Positions 8,398-17,671 of a stretch of DNA of 64,000 nucleotides are shown here, piece after piece (the stretch's first letter is position 1; each line of letters starts with the position of its first letter). The notes beneath the pieces are model-generated. The model was given only the letters and a program-made list of their open reading frames with translations. It searched no databases and was not told the origin of the DNA. Origin of the DNA: Actinoplanes italicus (lineage in GTDB: Bacteria; Actinomycetota; Actinomycetes; Mycobacteriales; Micromonosporaceae); NCBI RefSeq assembly GCF_003001815.1, contig NZ_PVMZ01000026.1:1-64000 (forward strand), read 5' to 3'. Both the position numbers and the translations under genes were made by a program.

Positions 8398-8512
8398 GCG
8401 TCGCCACTCCCTCTCAGCAGTATTAAAAAGGAACGTTACTCGGATCAACGAGCGAGGCGCATCGACGGGACGCCGGGTCACGGTGTCCGCTCGGACGGAG
8501 GACAAAGCCGGA
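8398..8512. promoter_or_regulatory. Divergent promoter region of TetR and FAD oxidase
   Basis: The AT-richer stretch 8418-8455 differs from its surroundings. On the minus strand TTGATC, 17-18 bases and then TAATAC/AATACT form a plausible promoter for the TetR gene. GTAACGTTCC is an imperfect inverted repeat that could be its operator. GGAGG lies 5' of ATG 8513. Confidence 0.4.
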
Positions 8513-9811
8513 ATGACTACACCCGTTAACGCCCGCCGGTGGACCAACTGGGGACGCAACCAGGAGTCGATCGCCGAGGTGCTGACTCCCGGCAACGTCG
8601 ACGAGGTCACCGCTCAAGTGAACCAGGCCGCCGAAAGGGGCCGCCGGATCAAGGTGGTCGGCAGCGGTCACTCGTTCACCCCGATCGCGGTCGCCGATGA
8701 CCAGCGGATGTTCGTGCACCGTCTCAACGGGCTGGTGTCGGTGGACGGGCCGCTCGTCACCGTCCAGGCCGGGATGACGCTGTCCGCCCTGAACACGGTG
8801 CTGGCCCAGAACGGCCTGGCGATGCCCAACCTCGGTGACATCGACGCACAGACCGTCGCCGGAGCCGTCTCGACCGGCACGCACGGCACCGGTCTCGCGC
8901 ACTCCACACTGGCCTCGTGCGTCGAAGCGGTGACGATGGTCACGGCGAACGGCAAAGTGGAGCGTTACACGACCGGGGATCCGGAGTTCCCGGCGGTCCG
9001 GCTCGGGCTCGGCGCACTCGGGGTGATGGTCGAGGTCACCCTGCGGTGTGTGCCGGCGTTCACGCTGCTCGCCGACGAGCGGCCGATGCCACTGACCGAG
9101 GTCCTGGCCGGGCTCGACGAATGGCTCCCGGATAACGATCACGTCGAGTTCTTCTGGTACCCGTACACCGACCGGGCGTCGTTGAAGCGGAACCGGCGGG
9201 TCGACACCGACGATCAGCCGCTGTCACGGTTCCGCGGCTGGCTCGACGACGACTTCCTCTCCAACACCGTCTGGCAGGGCGTCTGCGCGGTCGGACGGCG
9301 GTTCCCGGGTGCCGTTCCGACGTTCAGCGCCATCTCGGCCCGGGCACTCAGCGCGCGCACCTACACCGGGCCCTCCCACGAGGTCTTCTGCTCGACCCGC
9401 AAGGTCAAATTCACCGAGATGGAGTACGAGGTACCGCGCGCCGCCCTGGCCGAGGTCCTCGACGAGCTCCAGAGGATCTTCGACCGGCTGCCGTTCAAGG
9501 TTCAGTTCCCCGTCGAGGTGCGATTCACCGGGCCGGACGACATCTGGCTGTCCCACGGGTACGGGCGTGAGTCCGCCTACATCGCCGTGCACCAGTACAT
9601 CGGCGCGCCGTACGAGCCGTACTTCCGGGCCGTCGAGGAGGTCTGCGCGGCGCTCGACGGCCGGCCTCACTGGGGCAAGCTGCACTACCGCGACGCGGAG
9701 TCGCTGCGGGCGGCGTACCCCCGGTTCGACGACTTCCTGGCCGTGCGGGACCGCCTCGACCCGAACCGGGTTTTCACCAACGACTACCTGAACCGGGTTC
9801 TCGGGCCCTGA
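8513..9811 (+). CDS. FAD-linked sugar-1,4-lactone oxidase (ALO/gulonolactone oxidase family)
   Basis: 432 residues from ATG 8513 with a GGAGG site. An N-terminal FAD_binding_4 (VAO-type) domain contains VVGSGHSF, in which His53 is the residue expected to bind FAD covalently. GTHGTG and the C-terminal ALO domain with PHWGKLH (His386-Trp-x-Lys389) follow. Family members oxidise aldono-lactones such as L-gulono- or D-arabinono-lactone, or alditols; the exact substrate is uncertain. The divergent TetR gene is the likely regulator. Confidence 0.85.
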   Translation: MTTPVNARRWTNWGRNQESIAEVLTPGNVDEVTAQVNQAAERGRRIKVVGSGHSFTPIAVADDQRMFVHRLNGLVSVDGPLVTVQAGMTLSALNTVLAQNGLAMPNLGDIDAQTVAGAVSTGTHGTGLAHSTLASCVEAVTMVTANGKVERYTTGDPEFPAVRLGLGALGVMVEVTLRCVPAFTLLADERPMPLTEVLAGLDEWLPDNDHVEFFWYPYTDRASLKRNRRVDTDDQPLSRFRGWLDDDFLSNTVWQGVCAVGRRFPGAVPTFSAISARALSARTYTGPSHEVFCSTRKVKFTEMEYEVPRAALAEVLDELQRIFDRLPFKVQFPVEVRFTGPDDIWLSHGYGRESAYIAVHQYIGAPYEPYFRAVEEVCAALDGRPHWGKLHYRDAESLRAAYPRFDDFLAVRDRLDPNRVFTNDYLNRVLGP

Positions 9812-9824
9812 AGATCAAAACCGG

Positions 9825-9873
9825 CTGTGTCGTACCGCTGTCTCAGCAAGGCTGAGGCAGCGGTACGACACAG
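9825..9873. terminator. 23-bp hairpin between convergent genes
   Basis: Arms 9825-9847 and 9851-9873 are complementary with one mismatch, separated by a 3-nt AAG loop. It lies between the oxidase stop and the topA stop, so it can terminate both transcripts. No U tract is evident. Confidence 0.75.
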
Positions 9874-9881
9874 CTGCGGGT

Positions 9882-12701
9882 TTACTCGGCGGCGGTGGCT
9901 GCCTTGCGCGGGGCTGCCCGCTTCGCCGGGGCGGCCTTCTTGGCGGCCGTCGTCGTCTTCTTCGCGGCGGTGGCACGCTTGGCCGGCGCCTTCTTGGCCG
10001 GGGTGGCGCCGTCCTCGCCGGCGGCGGCCTTCGGGGCGGCCTTCTTGGCCGGCGCCTTCTTGGCGGTGGTCTTCTTCGCCACCGGGCCCTTGGCACGCTT
10101 GTCGGCGATCATCTGGGAGGCCTGCTCCAGAGTGATCTCCTCGGGCGTCTGGTCGCGGCGCAGCGTCGCGTTGTACTCCCCGTCGGTGACGTAGGCGCCG
10201 AACCGGCCCTCCTTGATGACCAGCGGCTTCTGGCTGACCGGGTCGGCACCAAGCTCGCGCAGCGGCGGCTTGGCCGTCCGGGCCTGGCGGGTCTTCGGCA
10301 GCGCGAGCAGCGCGAGCGCCTCGTCAAGGGTGATCGTCAGAAGCTGGTCCTCGCTGCCCAGCGAGCGCGAGTCCTTCTCCCGGGAGATGTACGGCCCGAA
10401 CTTGCCGTTACGCGCCACGATCTCGTTGCCGTCGGCGTCCTTGCCCACGATCCGGGGCAGCTTGAGCAGGTCGAGCGCCTGTTCGAGAGTGAGCGTCTGC
10501 GGCGACTGGCTCTTGAACAGCGACGACTTGCGCTCACCGGCCGAGACGTACGGCCCGAACCGCCCCGACTTCACGGTGACCTCGTCGCCGGTGGCCGGGT
10601 CGTCGCCCAGTACCCGGTCGCCGTTGCCGGCCAGGAAGAGCTCCTCGACCCGCTCCGGGGTCAGCTCGTCGGGGGCGATGCCGTCCGGCAGCGACGCCTT
10701 GTCCTCGGGGTCGTCCTCGCCGCCACCGACCACCTTGCGCTGCAGGTACGGCCCGAACTTGCCGACCCGGACGACGACCCGGCGGTTCTCCTCGTCGACG
10801 AAGAGCGGGATCGAGTTGACCTCGCGGGCGTCGATCGCGCTCAGGTTCTCGGTGACCATCTTCTTCAGGCCACCGGCCTTGGCGATCTCGGCGTCCGCCC
10901 CGGCGTCCTGGCTCCCGAAGTAGAAGGAGGTCAGGAAGGCGAGCTGGGTGCCGTCACCGGCCGCGATGTCGTCGAGCTGGCCCTCCATGGCTGCGGTGAA
11001 GTTGTAGTCGACCAGCCGCGGGTAGTGCCCCTCGAGCAGGCCGATCACCGCGAACGCCAGGAACGACGGGATCATCGCCTGGCCGCGCTTCTCCACGTAC
11101 CCGCGGTCCTGGATGGTCTGCATGATCGACGAGTAGGTGGAGGGACGGCCGATGCCGAGCTCCTCCAGCGCCTTGACCAGCGAGGCCTCCGTGTACCGCG
11201 CCGGCGGCGTGGTGTGGTGGCCGGTCGCGTTCAGCGCGTCGGCGGTCAGCGGCTGGTCCTTCACCAGGTTGGGCAGGCGGCGCTCGGCGTCCTCGGCCTC
11301 GGCGTTCTCGTCGTCCGAGGATTCCACGTAGGCCCGCAGGAAGCCCGGGTCGGTGATCGTCTTGCCGGAGGCGGCGAAGTCGGCCTCCTCGTTCGCCGCC
11401 GTGGTCGCGCGGATCCGGACGCTGATCGAGTTACCGACCGCGTCGGTCATCTGCGACGCGATCGTCCGGCGCCAGATCAGCTCGTAGAGCCGGAACTCGT
11501 CGCTGCTCAGCTCCTTGGCCACCTCGCCCGGGGTGCGGAAGTTGTCACCGGCGGGACGGATGGCCTCGTGCGCCTCCTGTGCGCCCTTGGCCTTGGTCGT
11601 GTACTTACGCGGCTGCGGCGGCACGTTGTTCGCGCCGTAGAGCTCGGCGATCTGGCGGCGGGCGGCGGCCACGGCGGTCTCGGAGAGGTTCACCGAGTCC
11701 GTACGCATGTAGGTGATGTAGCCCTTCTCGTACAGACTCTGCGCGGTTCGCATCGTCTGCTGCGAGGAGTAGCGCATCTTGCGGGCCGCCTCCTGCTGGA
11801 GCGTGGAGGTGATGAACGGCGCGTACGGCCTGCGGCGGTACGGCTTCTCCTCGACCCGGGTGACCTGGAACGGGCGGCCCTCCAGGCGGGCGGCCAGCCC
11901 GCGGGCGCCGTCGCCGTCCAGCTGCACCGCGGTGGAACCGGTCTTGAGCTGCCCGGTGGTGGGCTCGAAGTCCTTGCCGGTGGCGATCCGGTCGCCGTCC
12001 AGCGCGATCAGCGTGGCCTGGAAGTTGCGCGGGCCGTCGACCTGGCCCTGCACGGCCAGGTGGGCCAGGATGTCCCAGTACTCGGCGGAGCGGAACGCCA
12101 TCCGCTGGCGCTCACGCTCGACGACGATGCGGGTGGCGACCGATTGCACACGGCCCGCCGACAGGCCGCGCATCACCTTCTTCCACAGGACCGGGCTGAC
12201 CTCGTAGCCGTACAGCCGGTCCAGGATGCGCCGGGCCTCCTGCGCGTCGACGAGCGAGCGGTCGATGTCACGAGGGTTGGCCACCGCGGCCTGGATGGCC
12301 GGCTTGGTGATCTCGTGGAAGACCATCCGCTTGAACGGGACCTTCGGCTTGATCGTCTCGATCAGGTGCCAGGCGATGGCCTCGCCCTCACGGTCCTCAT
12401 CGGTGGCGAGGAAGATCTCGTCGACCTCCTTGGCGAGCCGCTTCAGCTTGGCCACCTGCTGCTTGCGGCTCTCGGAGATCACATAGAGGGCGTGGAAGCC
12501 GTTGTCGACGTCGACGCCGAGCCGTGCCCACGGCTGGCCCTTGAACTCCTCGGGGACCTCGTCGGCGTTGCGCGGCAGATCGCGGATATGCCCGACGGAG
12601 GCCTCGACCAGATAGTCGGGGCCCAGGTAACCGGCGATCGTCTTGGCCTTCGACGGGGATTCGACGATGACCAGACGGGTCGTCCTGGCGTCACTCGGCA
12701 C
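9882..12701 (-). CDS. topA: DNA topoisomerase I (type IA)
   Basis: 939 residues. It relaxes negative supercoils by single-strand passage. The TOPRIM domain has VIVESPSKAKTIAGYLG and the acidic DEDREGE triad (101-107). Catalytic Tyr is about 331 in YITYMRTDS. As in other actinobacteria there are no C-terminal zinc fingers; instead there are GKFGPY/GRFGPY/GRFGAY repeats and a roughly 70-residue Lys/Ala/Pro tail that should bind DNA. GTG 12701 follows AGGAG. Two minus-strand genes upstream run in the same direction. Confidence 0.95.
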   Translation of the reverse strand: MPSDARTTRLVIVESPSKAKTIAGYLGPDYLVEASVGHIRDLPRNADEVPEEFKGQPWARLGVDVDNGFHALYVISESRKQQVAKLKRLAKEVDEIFLATDEDREGEAIAWHLIETIKPKVPFKRMVFHEITKPAIQAAVANPRDIDRSLVDAQEARRILDRLYGYEVSPVLWKKVMRGLSAGRVQSVATRIVVERERQRMAFRSAEYWDILAHLAVQGQVDGPRNFQATLIALDGDRIATGKDFEPTTGQLKTGSTAVQLDGDGARGLAARLEGRPFQVTRVEEKPYRRRPYAPFITSTLQQEAARKMRYSSQQTMRTAQSLYEKGYITYMRTDSVNLSETAVAAARRQIAELYGANNVPPQPRKYTTKAKGAQEAHEAIRPAGDNFRTPGEVAKELSSDEFRLYELIWRRTIASQMTDAVGNSISVRIRATTAANEEADFAASGKTITDPGFLRAYVESSDDENAEAEDAERRLPNLVKDQPLTADALNATGHHTTPPARYTEASLVKALEELGIGRPSTYSSIMQTIQDRGYVEKRGQAMIPSFLAFAVIGLLEGHYPRLVDYNFTAAMEGQLDDIAAGDGTQLAFLTSFYFGSQDAGADAEIAKAGGLKKMVTENLSAIDAREVNSIPLFVDEENRRVVVRVGKFGPYLQRKVVGGGEDDPEDKASLPDGIAPDELTPERVEELFLAGNGDRVLGDDPATGDEVTVKSGRFGPYVSAGERKSSLFKSQSPQTLTLEQALDLLKLPRIVGKDADGNEIVARNGKFGPYISREKDSRSLGSEDQLLTITLDEALALLALPKTRQARTAKPPLRELGADPVSQKPLVIKEGRFGAYVTDGEYNATLRRDQTPEEITLEQASQMIADKRAKGPVAKKTTAKKAPAKKAAPKAAAGEDGATPAKKAPAKRATAAKKTTTAAKKAAPAKRAAPRKAATAAE

Positions 12702-12894
12702 GGCACTCCTTATTGACCTTCAGCGCTCCCTGCTCCGTTCGTGCGGAGCACAGACGTTCAACGTAACGCGCCGGACAAGCACACATTCCCGGGTCGCCCC
12801 GCAGTCGGATGGTAACGGCCCGGCCACCGCATGCGTCTGACCGCGACACCGTACACCGGGAAGTGACTGTAATGTCGGACACAATCCAGGAAGA

Positions 12895-13698
12895 TCACGC
12901 GAGTACGCCGCCCGGCCAGAATTCCTCCGGGGCCGCCGGTGGACGCTCTCCGACCAGTTCCGCGAGCCGTCGCAGCCGTCGGGCGCCGGAGATGAGATAT
13001 CGCCGTCCGTCATCCGACACCCGGCCCGCCAGACCGGCCCGGACCAGCGCGGCCTCCACCGCGTGGCGGTCCTTCTCCGGGTCGAGGCCGAGCACCCAGC
13101 CACCCGCTCGCGGTGCGCCCGCGGCGGCCACCCAGAGCCGCAACCGCGGTCCGGAGAGGAAGAGCTGAGCGGATGCCTCGGGCCAGGCCCGGGCAAGACC
13201 ATTCAATCTTCGGGAGTACGCCGTACGCACCTCGAAGAACGGCCGGGGCGGCTCGGGGGTGTGATCCTCGTCCTCGACAGGTTCACCCGTGTCGACGTCG
13301 GCCGGCGCGTCAGCCGGCTCATCCACCTCCGCCTCGGGGGCCGGGGTGACGATCGCCTCTTCGTTCGCCGGGTGCTCGTCGTCGCGTACCGCATCAATCG
13401 GCTCCCACGTGGCCGCAAGGCCACGGGTGACCAACTCGCTGACCAGGACGTGCACCCGCCACGCCGCATCCACCCGGACCGTCACGCGGGCCGTGCCGCC
13501 CATCCGCCCCAATCGGCCCGGACCGGCCAGCAGACCGGCCAGATCCGCGGGTGAGGGCTCGGTCGTCTCCGCGCCGAACATCGACAGCTGGCGCCCGGCC
13601 CCGCTCGCGGACGTACCGCGCGGAGCCGCCCTCTTCGCCACCGGGACCGGCGGAGGCAGGACCTCACGCGGGATCAGCGGCCAGCCGGTCTCGGTCAT
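12895..13698 (-). CDS. Conserved hypothetical protein
   Basis: 267 residues, unrecognised. N-terminal Pro-rich stretch, a domain at about 60-110 (GGTARVTVRVDAAWRVHVLV), an acidic linker rich in Glu, Asp and Pro at 120-160, and a second domain whose end repeats the logic of the first (RRLRRLAELVGERPP). No signal peptide. It starts 4 bases after the lipoprotein gene stop, so the two are co-transcribed; it lies upstream of topA with about 190 bp between. The acidic linker joining two basic-leaning domains may mean nucleic acid contact, but that is only a guess. Confidence 0.7.
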   Translation of the reverse strand: MTETGWPLIPREVLPPPVPVAKRAAPRGTSASGAGRQLSMFGAETTEPSPADLAGLLAGPGRLGRMGGTARVTVRVDAAWRVHVLVSELVTRGLAATWEPIDAVRDDEHPANEEAIVTPAPEAEVDEPADAPADVDTGEPVEDEDHTPEPPRPFFEVRTAYSRRLNGLARAWPEASAQLFLSGPRLRLWVAAAGAPRAGGWVLGLDPEKDRHAVEAALVRAGLAGRVSDDGRRYLISGARRLRRLAELVGERPPAAPEEFWPGGVLA

Positions 13699-13702
13699 CC
13701 GT

Positions 13703-14233
13703 TCACTGGCATTCGGGCAGGGAGTCGAAGGCCTGTCTCAGCTCGACCGACTCCAGGTTCGTGGTGTCCAGGTCGCTGCGCTGATATTCCACCGACAGCT
13801 GCTCCACGACCTTGCCGACCTCGGTGTAGAAGTTGTTCGGCGGATTCGTGGCGAGCGCCTGGATGCCGCTGCGGGCATGGCCGTACGCGTCGCGGATGCC
13901 GGCCAGCGAGCTGAGGAACCCGTCGGCGATGGCCTCGCCGTTCGTCACGTCGGGGACGCCGGCCCTCTCCACTCCGGCCCGTGCCGTCTCGCTCGCCGTC
14001 GCGGCGCCGTCGAACAGCCTCGCCAGATTCTCCTTCGCCTGGAAGGGCGTCGTCTCGGCGGTCATCTGCTGCTGGGTCCGGCTGGTCAGAGTGTCGATCT
14101 CGCTGCGCCAGGGGCTCAGCGTGGTGCAGACCACCGCGGCCCATGCCTGCGCGCCGGGATTGCTCGAGCAGGCGGTCAGAGGTGCGGCGAGCACCAGGAC
14201 GAGAGCCAGGGAGATCGGTCGGACCGCGCGCAT
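13703..14233 (-). CDS. Predicted lipoprotein
   Basis: 176 residues. The signal peptide MRAVRPISLALVLVLAAPLTAC ends in a lipobox (LTAC), so the mature protein would be lipid-anchored at Cys22 outside the membrane. The rest is mainly helical, with no recognised domain. It is first in a two-gene unit with the hypothetical gene at 12895. Confidence 0.75.
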   Translation of the reverse strand: MRAVRPISLALVLVLAAPLTACSSNPGAQAWAAVVCTTLSPWRSEIDTLTSRTQQQMTAETTPFQAKENLARLFDGAATASETARAGVERAGVPDVTNGEAIADGFLSSLAGIRDAYGHARSGIQALATNPPNNFYTEVGKVVEQLSVEYQRSDLDTTNLESVELRQAFDSLPECQ

Positions 14234-14287
14234 GGAAGCAGGGTACGACTACCGGCAGACAGTCCACACGCCTCGATCGAGTCATAG

Positions 14288-14319
14288 CGAAAGGCACCCG
14301 GTTTCCCGGGTGCCTTTCG
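14288..14319. terminator. Terminator downstream of hppA
   Basis: Perfect 14-bp arms 14288-14301 and 14306-14319 with a 4-nt loop, located 19 bases after the hppA stop. It probably serves hppA on the minus strand. It lies upstream of the lipoprotein gene, so it also separates the two units. Confidence 0.8.
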
Positions 14320-14337
14320 TCCTGCTCGGACTGGATA

Positions 14338-16749
14338 TCAGACGTTGTCCTTGATCCGGCTCGCCTCGGACGTGCGAGCGTCCTGAACCGCACGGCCGGT
14401 GTCGGCGGCACCGACGGCGGCCGCGGCGGCGCTGTCGTCACCCATCGAGATGGGCTTGCGCTTGCTCCAGACCACGGCGGCGGTCACGATCGCGACCGCC
14501 AGGACCGCGATGCCGATGCGCAGGCCCGGGTTGGCGTCGCTGCCGTAGCTCCAGGTCACGACAGCCGGGGCGATCAGCAGCGAGACCAGGTTCATCACCT
14601 TGAGCAGCGGGTTGATCGCCGGGCCGGCGGTGTCCTTGAACGGGTCACCGACGGTGTCACCGATGACCGTGGCGGCGTGCGCCTCGGAGCCCTTGCCGCC
14701 GTACGACCCGTCCTCGACCAGCTTCTTCGCGTTGTCCCACGCTCCACCGGAGTTGGACAGGAAGACCGCCATCAGCGTGCCGGTGCCGATGGCGCCGGCC
14801 AGGTAGGCCGCGAGCGCGCCCGGGCCCAGGCCGAAACCGACCGCGATCGGTGCCATGATCGCCAGCAGACCGGGAGTGAGCAGCTCACGCTGTGCGTCCC
14901 GGGTGCAGATGTCGACGACCCGGCCGTACTCCGGGCGCTGCGTGCCGTCCATGATCCCGGGGAACTCCCGGAACTGGCGACGGACCTCCATCACGACCGC
15001 GCCGGCCGAGCGCGAGACCGCGTTGATCGCCAGACCGGAGAAGAGGAACACCACAGCCGCGCCGATCAGCAGGCCGACCAGGCTGCGCGGGTTGGAGATG
15101 TTCAGCTGCTCCAGGATCTCGTTGCCGACGTTCGGCACCCCGGCCTCGGTCAGCGCGCTGGCCAGGCTGTTGGTGTAGGACCCGAACAGCGCCGTGGCCG
15201 CGAGGACCGCGGTCGCGATGGCGATGCCCTTGGTGATCGCCTTCGTGGTGTTGCCGACCGCGTCCAGCTCGGTGAGGATCTGCGCCCCGTGCTCGTCGAC
15301 GTCACCGGACATCTCGGCGATGCCCTGCGCGTTGTCCGAGATCGGGCCGAAGGTGTCCATCGCCACGATGACGCCGACCGTGGTGAGCAGGCCGGTACCG
15401 GCCAGCGCGACCGCGAACAGCGACAGGGTCAGCGACGAACCGCCGAGCAGGAAGGCGCCGAAGACGCCCGCCCCGAGCAGGATCGCCGAGTAGACCGCAG
15501 ACTCCAGGCCGACACTGATGCCGGCCAGGATGACGGTGGCGGCACCGGTCTGCGACGACTTGCCGATGTCCTGGACCGGGCGACGGTTGGTCTCGGTGAA
15601 GTAGCCGGTCAGCGCCTGGATGGCGGCGGCCAGCACGATACCGATCACGACGGCGCCGACCGCGACCCACTGCGGGTTCTGGCCGCTGTTCAGGATGTCC
15701 TCGGCGATGCCCGAGTCACCGAAGCCGGCGAAGCTGTCCGGCAGGTACATGAAGCTGACCACGGCCACCGCGACCGCGGAGAGCGCGGCCGAGATGTAGA
15801 ACGCCCGGTTGATCGCGGTGAGACCGTTGCGGTCGCTGGCGCGCAGCCGGGTGATGAAGACACCGATGATCGCGATCAGCACGCCGATCGTGGAGACGAT
15901 CAGCGGGAAGATCAGACCGTCCTGGCCGAAGGCGGCCGAGCCCAGGATCAGCGCCGCCACCAGGGTCACCGCGTAGGACTCGAACAGGTCGGCGGCCATA
16001 CCGGCACAGTCACCGACGTTGTCGCCCACGTTGTCGGCGATCGTCGCCGCGTTCCGCGGGTCGTCCTCGGGGATGCCCTGCTCGACCTTGCCGACCAGGT
16101 CCGCGCCGACGTCGGCGGCCTTGGTGAAGATGCCGCCGCCGACCCGCATGAACATGGCCAGCAGCGCGGCGCCGAAACCGAAGCCCTCCAGGACCGTCGG
16201 CGCGTCGCCACGGAAGATCAGCACGACCAGTGCGCCACCGAACAGGCCGAGGCCGACGGTGAGGAAGCCGACCACCCCGCCGGTACGGAAGGCGATGCCC
16301 ATCGCCTTCTCCCGGCCGCCCTGCTCACCGGCCGCCGCGGCGACCCGCAGGTTGGCCCGGGTGGCCAACGCCATGCCGGCACCGCCGATGAACGAGCTGA
16401 ACACCGCTCCGACGATGAAGAACAGCGAGCGGCCGATCTTGACCAGGGTCTCGTTGTCGGTCTCGTGCACCGGCAGGAAGAACAGCAGGACGACCGCGAT
16501 GACGACGAAGATGGCAAGAGTCTTGAACTGCCGGAACAGGTACGCCGAGGCGCCCTCCTGCACGGCGCCCGCGATCTCCTGCATCTTCGGTGTGCCGCGC
16601 GCGGTACGCAGCACCGATTGCACGAACGCCGCCGCGAAGCCCAGCGCCACCAGGGCGAAGACCAGAGCGACGACGACGAATGTGATGTTTGACCCGCTGA
16701 GGGACACTCCGCCGCCCTCAGCGGCGAGGTCTATCGAGGTCCCGGCCAT
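14338..16749 (-). CDS. hppA: Proton-translocating membrane pyrophosphatase
   Basis: 803 residues and about 16 membrane helices. It pumps H+ across the membrane using PPi hydrolysis. Signature acidic motifs are visible: DVGADLVGKVE, and DNVGDNVGDCAGMAADL near 240-255. At GNTTKAITKG the residue is Lys503, the state of K+-independent enzymes (K+-dependent forms have Ala). AGGAGG precedes ATG 16749. It is a single-gene unit with its own terminator and probable promoter. Confidence 0.95.
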   Translation of the reverse strand: MAGTSIDLAAEGGGVSLSGSNITFVVVALVFALVALGFAAAFVQSVLRTARGTPKMQEIAGAVQEGASAYLFRQFKTLAIFVVIAVVLLFFLPVHETDNETLVKIGRSLFFIVGAVFSSFIGGAGMALATRANLRVAAAAGEQGGREKAMGIAFRTGGVVGFLTVGLGLFGGALVVLIFRGDAPTVLEGFGFGAALLAMFMRVGGGIFTKAADVGADLVGKVEQGIPEDDPRNAATIADNVGDNVGDCAGMAADLFESYAVTLVAALILGSAAFGQDGLIFPLIVSTIGVLIAIIGVFITRLRASDRNGLTAINRAFYISAALSAVAVAVVSFMYLPDSFAGFGDSGIAEDILNSGQNPQWVAVGAVVIGIVLAAAIQALTGYFTETNRRPVQDIGKSSQTGAATVILAGISVGLESAVYSAILLGAGVFGAFLLGGSSLTLSLFAVALAGTGLLTTVGVIVAMDTFGPISDNAQGIAEMSGDVDEHGAQILTELDAVGNTTKAITKGIAIATAVLAATALFGSYTNSLASALTEAGVPNVGNEILEQLNISNPRSLVGLLIGAAVVFLFSGLAINAVSRSAGAVVMEVRRQFREFPGIMDGTQRPEYGRVVDICTRDAQRELLTPGLLAIMAPIAVGFGLGPGALAAYLAGAIGTGTLMAVFLSNSGGAWDNAKKLVEDGSYGGKGSEAHAATVIGDTVGDPFKDTAGPAINPLLKVMNLVSLLIAPAVVTWSYGSDANPGLRIGIAVLAVAIVTAAVVWSKRKPISMGDDSAAAAAVGAADTGRAVQDARTSEASRIKDNV

Positions 16750-17230
16750 CCAAAGTCCTCCTGTGCACCAATGGCGCCCGGACGCGGACGAAAGCCCCCG
16801 GACGCATTCCCCGGGGAGACGGGGAACGACCGGCCAGACCCGCGGACGCGGGACCAGCAGTAGCTGACAACTCGCGTACTGTATAGGGCTTACGTGTCGG
16901 TCGTCACATGTAGCACCAGCCGTGTCGCGGTGATGATCGCCGCTGTGTTAATCCGTAGTCGATCTCGGGTAGACGGGTAGCCGCGAGTGTCTGGATTCTG
17001 GCCTGCTCCAGGACACTATTTCAGGAAATATCGCCATGAAGTGGGCGCGGCGTTCGGGCGTACACCCGTCGGGGTTGATCTTTGAAATTCTCGCCACGCG
17101 AAAGGTGTCCACCCAGCCGGCGACCTACGGACCTGGATCTTCCATGCCGCCCTGGTCAATCTTGAGCGGCCGTCGCCCCTCTGACGGTCAGGGGACGGCT
17201 GATCGGTGGCTGGAGCGAGGGCCCCGGGGG
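16750..17230. other. Gene-free stretch upstream of hppA
   Basis: 481 bases between the hppA start and the stop of the anti-sigma gene; both genes run on the minus strand. The 5' part carries the probable hppA promoter. The rest has no ORF I trust, no tRNA and no riboswitch I recognise. It is slightly AT-richer near 16870-17080. Confidence 0.6.
16880..16907 (-). promoter_or_regulatory. Candidate hppA promoter
   Basis: On the minus strand, GTGACG (complement of 16902-16907), 16 bases, then TATACA (complement of 16880-16885). The -35 is imperfect. Confidence 0.4.
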
Positions 17231-17671
17231 TCAGCGGCGGGTTACCGGCCAGACCATGCGGACCTCGGTGCCCGGGCCGTCGTCCACCGGTCGCACCTGG
17301 AGGTCGTCGACGAAGCCGGCGAGCAGCGCGAAACCCACGCCGGTAGTGAGGGCGTCGTCGGTCAGCGACTCGGCGGCCAGCTCGTCCGGGGGCAGTTTCG
17401 TCAGGCCGACGCTCGCCTCGATCGGGGCGTGGTCGATGACCCGGACCGTGTACGAATCCGAGTCGGACATCTCGACCGTGACGAGGTCGGTGAGGCCGTA
17501 CTGCCGGTGCAGTGTGACCGCCCGGGTGCAGGCCTCACCGATCGCGAGCCGAACCTCGTCGAGCAACTCCTCCGCGACCCCGGCACGCCGTGCCACGGCG
17601 ACGCCGACGAGCCGGGCGGTACGCACGTGCACCGGCGCCGGAGAGAAGGAGAGCCGAACGGTGGCCATCAC
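17231..17671 (-). CDS. Anti-sigma regulatory ATP-binding protein (RsbW/SpoIIAB-like)
   Basis: 146 residues with a GHKL-type HATPase fold. The N box is LAIGEACTRAVTLH, in which the usual Asn of EAxTNAxxH is Arg; the G2-like part is DDALTTGVGFALLAGFVDD. Such kinases bind a sigma factor or phosphorylate a STAS antagonist. Start overlaps the STAS gene stop (ATGA, 17668-17671), so they form a partner pair. The N-box change may weaken kinase activity. The position beside the BldG-like gene matches the anti-sigma gene downstream of bldG in Streptomyces, as I remember it. Confidence 0.8.
   Translation of the reverse strand: MMATVRLSFSPAPVHVRTARLVGVAVARRAGVAEELLDEVRLAIGEACTRAVTLHRQYGLTDLVTVEMSDSDSYTVRVIDHAPIEASVGLTKLPPDELAAESLTDDALTTGVGFALLAGFVDDLQVRPVDDGPGTEVRMVWPVTRR

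Noticed and set aside
8398..8610. Longer N-terminus of the TetR gene to 8610
   Set aside because: Extra residues are not family-like, overlap the oxidase promoter and lack a ribosome site; GTG 8397 is better.
13981..16692. A 903-codon open frame on the plus strand opposite hppA
   Set aside because: It is a high-GC shadow: Arg/Asp/Gly-rich with no domain, and hppA on the other strand is unquestionable.
16750..17230. Riboswitch or small RNA upstream of hppA
   Set aside because: No recognisable fold or conserved motif; only a promoter candidate can be supported.
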